Shown here piece after piece: positions 59,837-64,000 of a DNA stretch of 64,000 bases (position 1 is the first letter of the stretch; the number at the start of each line of letters is the position of its first letter). The notes below the pieces were generated by a model. That model ran no database searches, had not been told where the DNA came from, and saw only the letters and a list, made by a program, of their open reading frames with translations. Position numbers and translations under genes: made by a program. This DNA is from Pictodentalium vernedei. Taxonomy: Eukaryota; Mollusca; Scaphopoda; Dentaliida; Dentaliidae. The stretch spans positions 64,177,741 to 64,241,740 of the forward strand of contig CM062289.1 in the NCBI GenBank assembly GCA_031216915.1. The letters run 5' to 3'.

Positions 59837-59953
59837 ATGGCAGCGCTCATCAATAGAATTGTGATTTTAGTTCTCTTTTCAATGTTCAAACACAGTGTTG
59901 TAGTTTGTAAAGCAAAACTTGGGCACTCTTATTCAAATGCAAGAAAAATATAA
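59837..59953 (+). other. Short signal-peptide-like ORF, unit F
   Basis: 38 codons, MAALINRIVILVLFSMF then KHSVVVCKAKLGHSYSNARKI-type end. AAAATGG start context. Confidence 0.33.
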
Positions 59954-60351
59954 ATAAACACTATCAAAGAGGATTTCTCAGTTGAAAAAAAACCTTTTCT
60001 ACAAACCAAACATCTTGAGGTGTCGATGATCAGGTGTTTGAAACTAGGTCACAACAATGAAAACAGCTGATCGAGATAAATTGTGTTGCCCTTTAAAAAT
60101 AAAAGGTACAAACATCTTTTGCTTTTAATATTGAATTTTATTAAGAGTTTAATGATTTTCGAACAGGTTAATGCCAAGCCTATATATCTTTTGAAACTGA
60201 TTGCAGATCAACACTTGAATCATTTCCAAACTGCCAAATCCTTTGATGGATATTTTTCAGGGTTTTTGGCCCAAGGAGATCTTTTTTCTGGGAAGTCGGG
60301 AACATTGTTAAATACCCGGAAATTTCCCGCCATTTCAGGACGGTAAACATG

Positions 60352-60520
60352 TCTGGGTTGGTAGATCAGTTGGCTGGTTGTAGGTGTGTGATTGGGTGCT
60401 TGGTTAGTTGACTGGTTGGTTAGTTGGATGGTTAGTTGGTTGGTTGACTGGTTGTTAATCAGGTGGTTGGTTGACTGGTTTGATGTTTGGTTTATTGGTT
60501 GGACAGTTGATTGGTTTGTG
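60352..60520 (+). repeat. GGTT-rich tract 2, unit F
   Basis: Nearly identical to unit D. Confidence 0.85.
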
Positions 60521-60769
60521 GATGGTTGAAGTAGAGGATTTGAAAAAAAATCCCTAATGTAACAGTCAGGAAATGATGACTTAGGCTCCCGTGAGCTTTG
60601 CTTAGGTGAGTTAAAATGCCTAACAAATTTATACTTTGCATTATTGAAATAGTGATGCAGAGGTAAGATCAGTAGCTAATTTTGCAGGCTTTGCACAGAC
60701 AAGTTTTTACTTACCAAATGTGCTTTTGTTAGTTCTGGAGAAGGAACATTGTAGATTGTACAGACTTAC

Positions 60770-62660
60770 ATTGATCAGAACCAAGATCAGTGTGACTTCT
60801 TTCAGTGCTGGAGGGCAGGTATAAATGTCTCTGTCGACATCTCTTGCATGGCCCATGTGTTCAAAAAAGCTCTTCGTGGTATCTTCGTTGGTGCCATCTA
60901 CAGTTAAAACTAGAAGCCATGTCATGAAATGCGCACAAATAGCATGTCGATCTGCGCGTTAATCTGCGTGTTATGGCCATAGCAAAGCTATCACATTCTG
61001 TACATATTGACTGTGCACAAGTAATGTTTCAGCCAATGGACCTCCGGGTAGTAGATTAACGCGCAGATCGACGTGATCCATTGGCAGAAACATTGCCAAT
61101 GTTTGCTATGAGTAACCAGGAGAACCTGCCGTGCTTTGGATACCATTCGATATGGCAATTGCGCGCAATTCCTACGCGCAATTAAACCTGGATAAGTGGA
61201 CAGTTCGTAACAGGACTTCTAGTTTTAACTGCAGATCCCAGAAGATGGTAGATGCTCTGGGTCTAATATTGGTGGCCGTTATGATGTGGATTCCCAGTCC
61301 TTTCCTTGTGTCAGCTTTGTCTTTTTTTCGTCATGCGATTTTTGAGTGTACGCAAATAGAAATTTATTCTCAGACTGTCACCTGCTTCTTATCAAAAGTT
61401 TTTGTCGGCAAGAGTGTCGAAAGCTTAGCTGAATTCTGATAGTGTAAAGAGGGGTACCATTTGATCTCCTTTACCTCCTTCAATATATAACACTACATAT
61501 ATTTTTAGCAACTCCCTGACCCTTTCTTCTGTGACAGGAAGCATCCATGAGTTTCTTGAATCCCATTCACTTATCGTGAGTCTAGATACTTCACTCCCGC
61601 TTCTAGCATTCAATAATGTGATATGGGATACCAGGTACTTGCGAAGAGCTAGAAAGTCTGTTCCCATTAAACACCTCTCACTTGACAGATCTAGGATCAC
61701 AGTATATGTATGATTAAATTGAATTTGCAATTCAAATTCATCAGGCAAACTGGCTGGTTTTCTTGTTTTGGATTGCCTATTTAACTTAAGTTCATATTCT
61801 GCCTCAGAAAATATTCTGGCATAATATGTTGGCGATGAGAATATTTCTGAAAATTCTCTTATGCTTTACACCTTATCAGTATCTTTCAGAAGCACATGTC
61901 TCTGTATGAGAATTTTAGAAGATGTAATTAGGCACCCTAAGTCTATCGTTAGTCCACCCTTCATTGGCTATTTTGATCCTGGATGCAGCCATATAATATC
62001 GAATGCTTCTTCACGTTTCAGGCAACTGTCTGTACTGAATAAATGAGTTAAGTTCTCCACTTCCGCAACACGTTTGAGGCAGGCCAGTCTCCGCATAGCA
62101 CTCCGAGATTTTATTTTGGCTTCTTTTCTTTTATTGATTTTTCTGGCAGCTTAAATTTGTTTGGCAATGTACTGTATATCCCTGTCATTTTCAATTTGTG
62201 CAAAAACGTCGTCTTTCTTCATTTCTTGCAAAAGTTCTCTGAAATCATCACACTGAGTTTTTTTCTATGAGAACAGATTTTCAGAGAGTTATTGGTTGAG
62301 ATATTGAAGATTCCTTTCTATTACATAGTTTTGAATGTAGAAAAAGGTTTCTTATAAACTTTTGCAAGCAGAACATAACTTTCTCACCTTTTGTTTTTCT
62401 TTCTGAAAGAAATGAACCATCCTGTGTGTAAGTTTCTAACTGTGTTAGCTTTTCTTTATTAATGTCAAATATTGCTTCCTTCCTGATGGATCCGAAGAGC
62501 TTTAATTTTTCCTCTTTTGAAATTAAACCCTCATTTTTGTCTGAGAGAATTTTGGTTATTCTGGGATGTTTGTTAGGTTTTTGTAGAAAGTGACGCCTCG
62601 AATCGCAGAAGTTTCCACAGCACAGACAAAGTCTTTTTGGTTTCTTTTACTTTTCCAAAT
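60770..62660 (-). pseudogene. Tyrosine-recombinase-like exon, unit F relic
   Basis: After the acceptor at 62661, about 120 codons are open on the minus strand. They begin KKPKRLCLCCGNFCDSRRHF and contain LFGSIRKEAIFDINKEKL, SFLSERKTKGEKVMFC and then a TGA near 62281. The finger has lost one spacing residue and its last His (to Pro). The catalytic part is open at 61425-61748: box I Arg codon 61602-61604 and Lys-strand GGKGDQMVPLF with Lys codon 61470-61472. Box II reads RPRAST (His to Pro). The end segment 60707-60925 has FFEHMGHARDVDRDIYTCPP. A MITE splits it. Confidence 0.73.
60901..61231. mobile_element. MITE, unit F
   Basis: 331 bp, left TA at 60899-60900, right TA mutated to CA as in unit D. 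Confidence 0.86.
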
Positions 62661-62868
62661 CTAATAATTAGAGAGAAAAGAAAAATATGATAAAAATGTG
62701 TCAAACAGAAGATATTTTTGGCATTTTAAACAATAACTTGTGTGCAGTGTCACCTTTCGCAGCATCCAAGACTTTGGAAACAAGAGGCACCAGGGTGACT
62801 GGTGAACCAAGTGATCATGAGCACTTCATCTAAAAAGTTATATTCCAGCCATCATTTTTCGACGGTGT

Positions 62869-64000
62869 GAAATGGTCTAGGTGTTGGACTCCCGATTGCC
62901 AGGCAGTGTTCCCGAGATTTCAAATCCTCTTGGGGGATCAGAAACCAACATTCTAAATTCCCCTAAAACACGATTGTGTCCTTAGCAAAAACACACAGGC
63001 CCATGCCAGTCTGCAACTGAGGCCAACCACAACACTTTCGTTGTACTGTAACCAGCACGTTCCACACTTTCATGCTGCTTCCGAAAGGAGGCTGAACCAA
63101 GTGGTCATGAAAACTTCATCTGAAAAAATATATTCCGGCCATCGTTTTTTCGACGGTGTGCAATGGTCTAGTGGTTTAGGGGTTGGGACTCCTGATTGTC
63201 AGGCGGTGTTGCGGAGGGTTCGATTCCCGGCGGGGGATCAGGAACCAACCATTTAAATCCTCTAAAACATGATTGTGTCCTTTAAAAAACACTCACAGGT
63301 CAGTTCCCGTCTTCATCTGAGGCCAACCACAACACTTCCGTTGTACTGTAGCCAGCACATTCCACACATGCATGCCTCTGCCGAAAGGAAGATGAGCGAA
63401 GTCATCATAAGAACTTCATCTAAAAAGCTAGATACCCAAATCGTTATTTGACGGTGTCTGTGCAATGGTCTAGTGGTTTAAATATTGGACTCCTGATTGT
63501 CAGGCGGTGTTGCCGAGGGTTCAAATCCTGGCGGGGGATCAGGAACCAACATTTTAAATTCCTCTAAAACATGATTGTGTCCCTCGAAAAACATACACAG
63601 GTTAGTGCCAGTCTTCGTCTGAGACCAAACTACAGCATTTTCGTTGTACTGTAGCCAGCAGGATCCACACTTTCACGCTGCTGCTGCCGAAACAAAGATG
63701 AACCAAGTGATCATGAGAACTTCATCTCTTCATCTAAAAAACTGGAATACAGCCATCATTTCTTGACTTTGTGCAATGGTCTAGTGGTTTAGGTGTTAGA
63801 CTCCTGATTGCAGGTAGTGTTGCCGAGGGTACGAATCCTGGCGGGGGATCAGAAACCAATGTTCTAAATTCCTCTAAACATGAATTTATCCTTCGAAAAC
63901 CACACACAGGCTAATGCCAGTCTTCATCTGCGGCCTGCAGCACTTCTCTTGTACTGCAGCCAGCGCGTTCCACACTTTCATGCTGCTTCTGAAAGGAAGA
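62869..64000. repeat. Macrosatellite unit G, first ~1.1 kb (cut by window end)
   Basis: Contains four tRNA-like monomers with heads near 62869, 63161, 63463 and 63773. It shares the E/F variants (GCGGAGGG in monomer 2, broken T-run before monomer 4). A small CATCTCTTCATCT tandem duplication lies near 63720. Confidence 0.93.
62869..64000 (+). repeat. tRNA-like array, unit G (monomers 1-4)
   Basis: Continues beyond the window. Monomer 2 has TGGTCTAGTGG and GGTTCGATTCC, both matching the Pol III box consensus. Confidence 0.87.

Larger units (their letters stand above)
54293..62868. repeat. Macrosatellite unit F (~8.6 kb)
   Basis: Sub-blocks: tRNA-like array 54293-55920; spacer 55921-56285; degenerate repeats 56310-57650; hairpin 57782-57821; AT-rich 57825-58495; GGTT tract 58500-58605; AT-rich 58610-59010; CCAAT/GC-box block 59015-59364; foldback 59392-59608; short ORF 59837-59953; AT-rich 59960-60345, with an open frame at 60083-60346; GGTT tract 60352-60520; recombinase relic 60770-62660; link to the next array. 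Confidence 0.95.

Overview
The window is AT-rich animal nuclear DNA made almost entirely of repeats. I see no intact host protein gene, rRNA gene or functional tRNA gene. The mixture points to an invertebrate: I-superfamily-like LINEs with RNase H, tRNA-derived SINEs, a hAT-type element, a Tc1/mariner-type MITE and degenerate poly-C-associated repeats. It is probably marine and possibly a mollusc, but the species is an inference I cannot test here.

Layout. Positions 1-5566 are a LINE whose 5' end lies outside the window. From 5567 to 64000 the sequence is one tandem array of a macrosatellite unit of about 8.4-8.6 kb. Units start at 5567 (A), 14168 (B), 22533 (C), 39804 (D), 48723 (E), 54293 (F) and 62869 (G, cut by the window end). 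Unit C is about 17 kb because it carries a SINE (28644-29028), a hAT-type element (29364-30951), a second 6.1-kb LINE (31248-37367) and a 460-bp local duplication. Unit D carries a reverse-strand SINE (44253-44645). Unit E has lost about 3.0 kb at one junction (54143-54145).

Each full unit has the same internal order. (1) Six ~300-bp monomers come first, each with a tRNA-like head (Pol III A and B boxes), a ~220-bp body and a T-run just before the next head. (2) A spacer follows, then degenerate ~190-bp repeats with poly-C tracts. (3) A 17-bp-stem hairpin. (4) A GGTT-rich tract. (5) A CCAAT/GC-box-bearing block with a conserved open frame. (6) A large palindrome (foldback). (7) A short frame resembling a signal peptide. 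(8) A second GGTT tract. (9) On the minus strand, a decayed exon of a tyrosine-recombinase-like protein with an N-terminal C2H2-like finger, split by a MITE.

The six monomers differ from each other but match their counterparts in other units, so this is a higher-order repeat. Units E, F and G share derived variants and look recently homogenised. All LINE ORFs and all recombinase copies carry frameshifts or stops. The most promising unusual content is the set of 40 tandem Pol III-type units embedded with a tyrosine-recombinase relic and several strong palindromes in one macrosatellite. No function is demonstrated.
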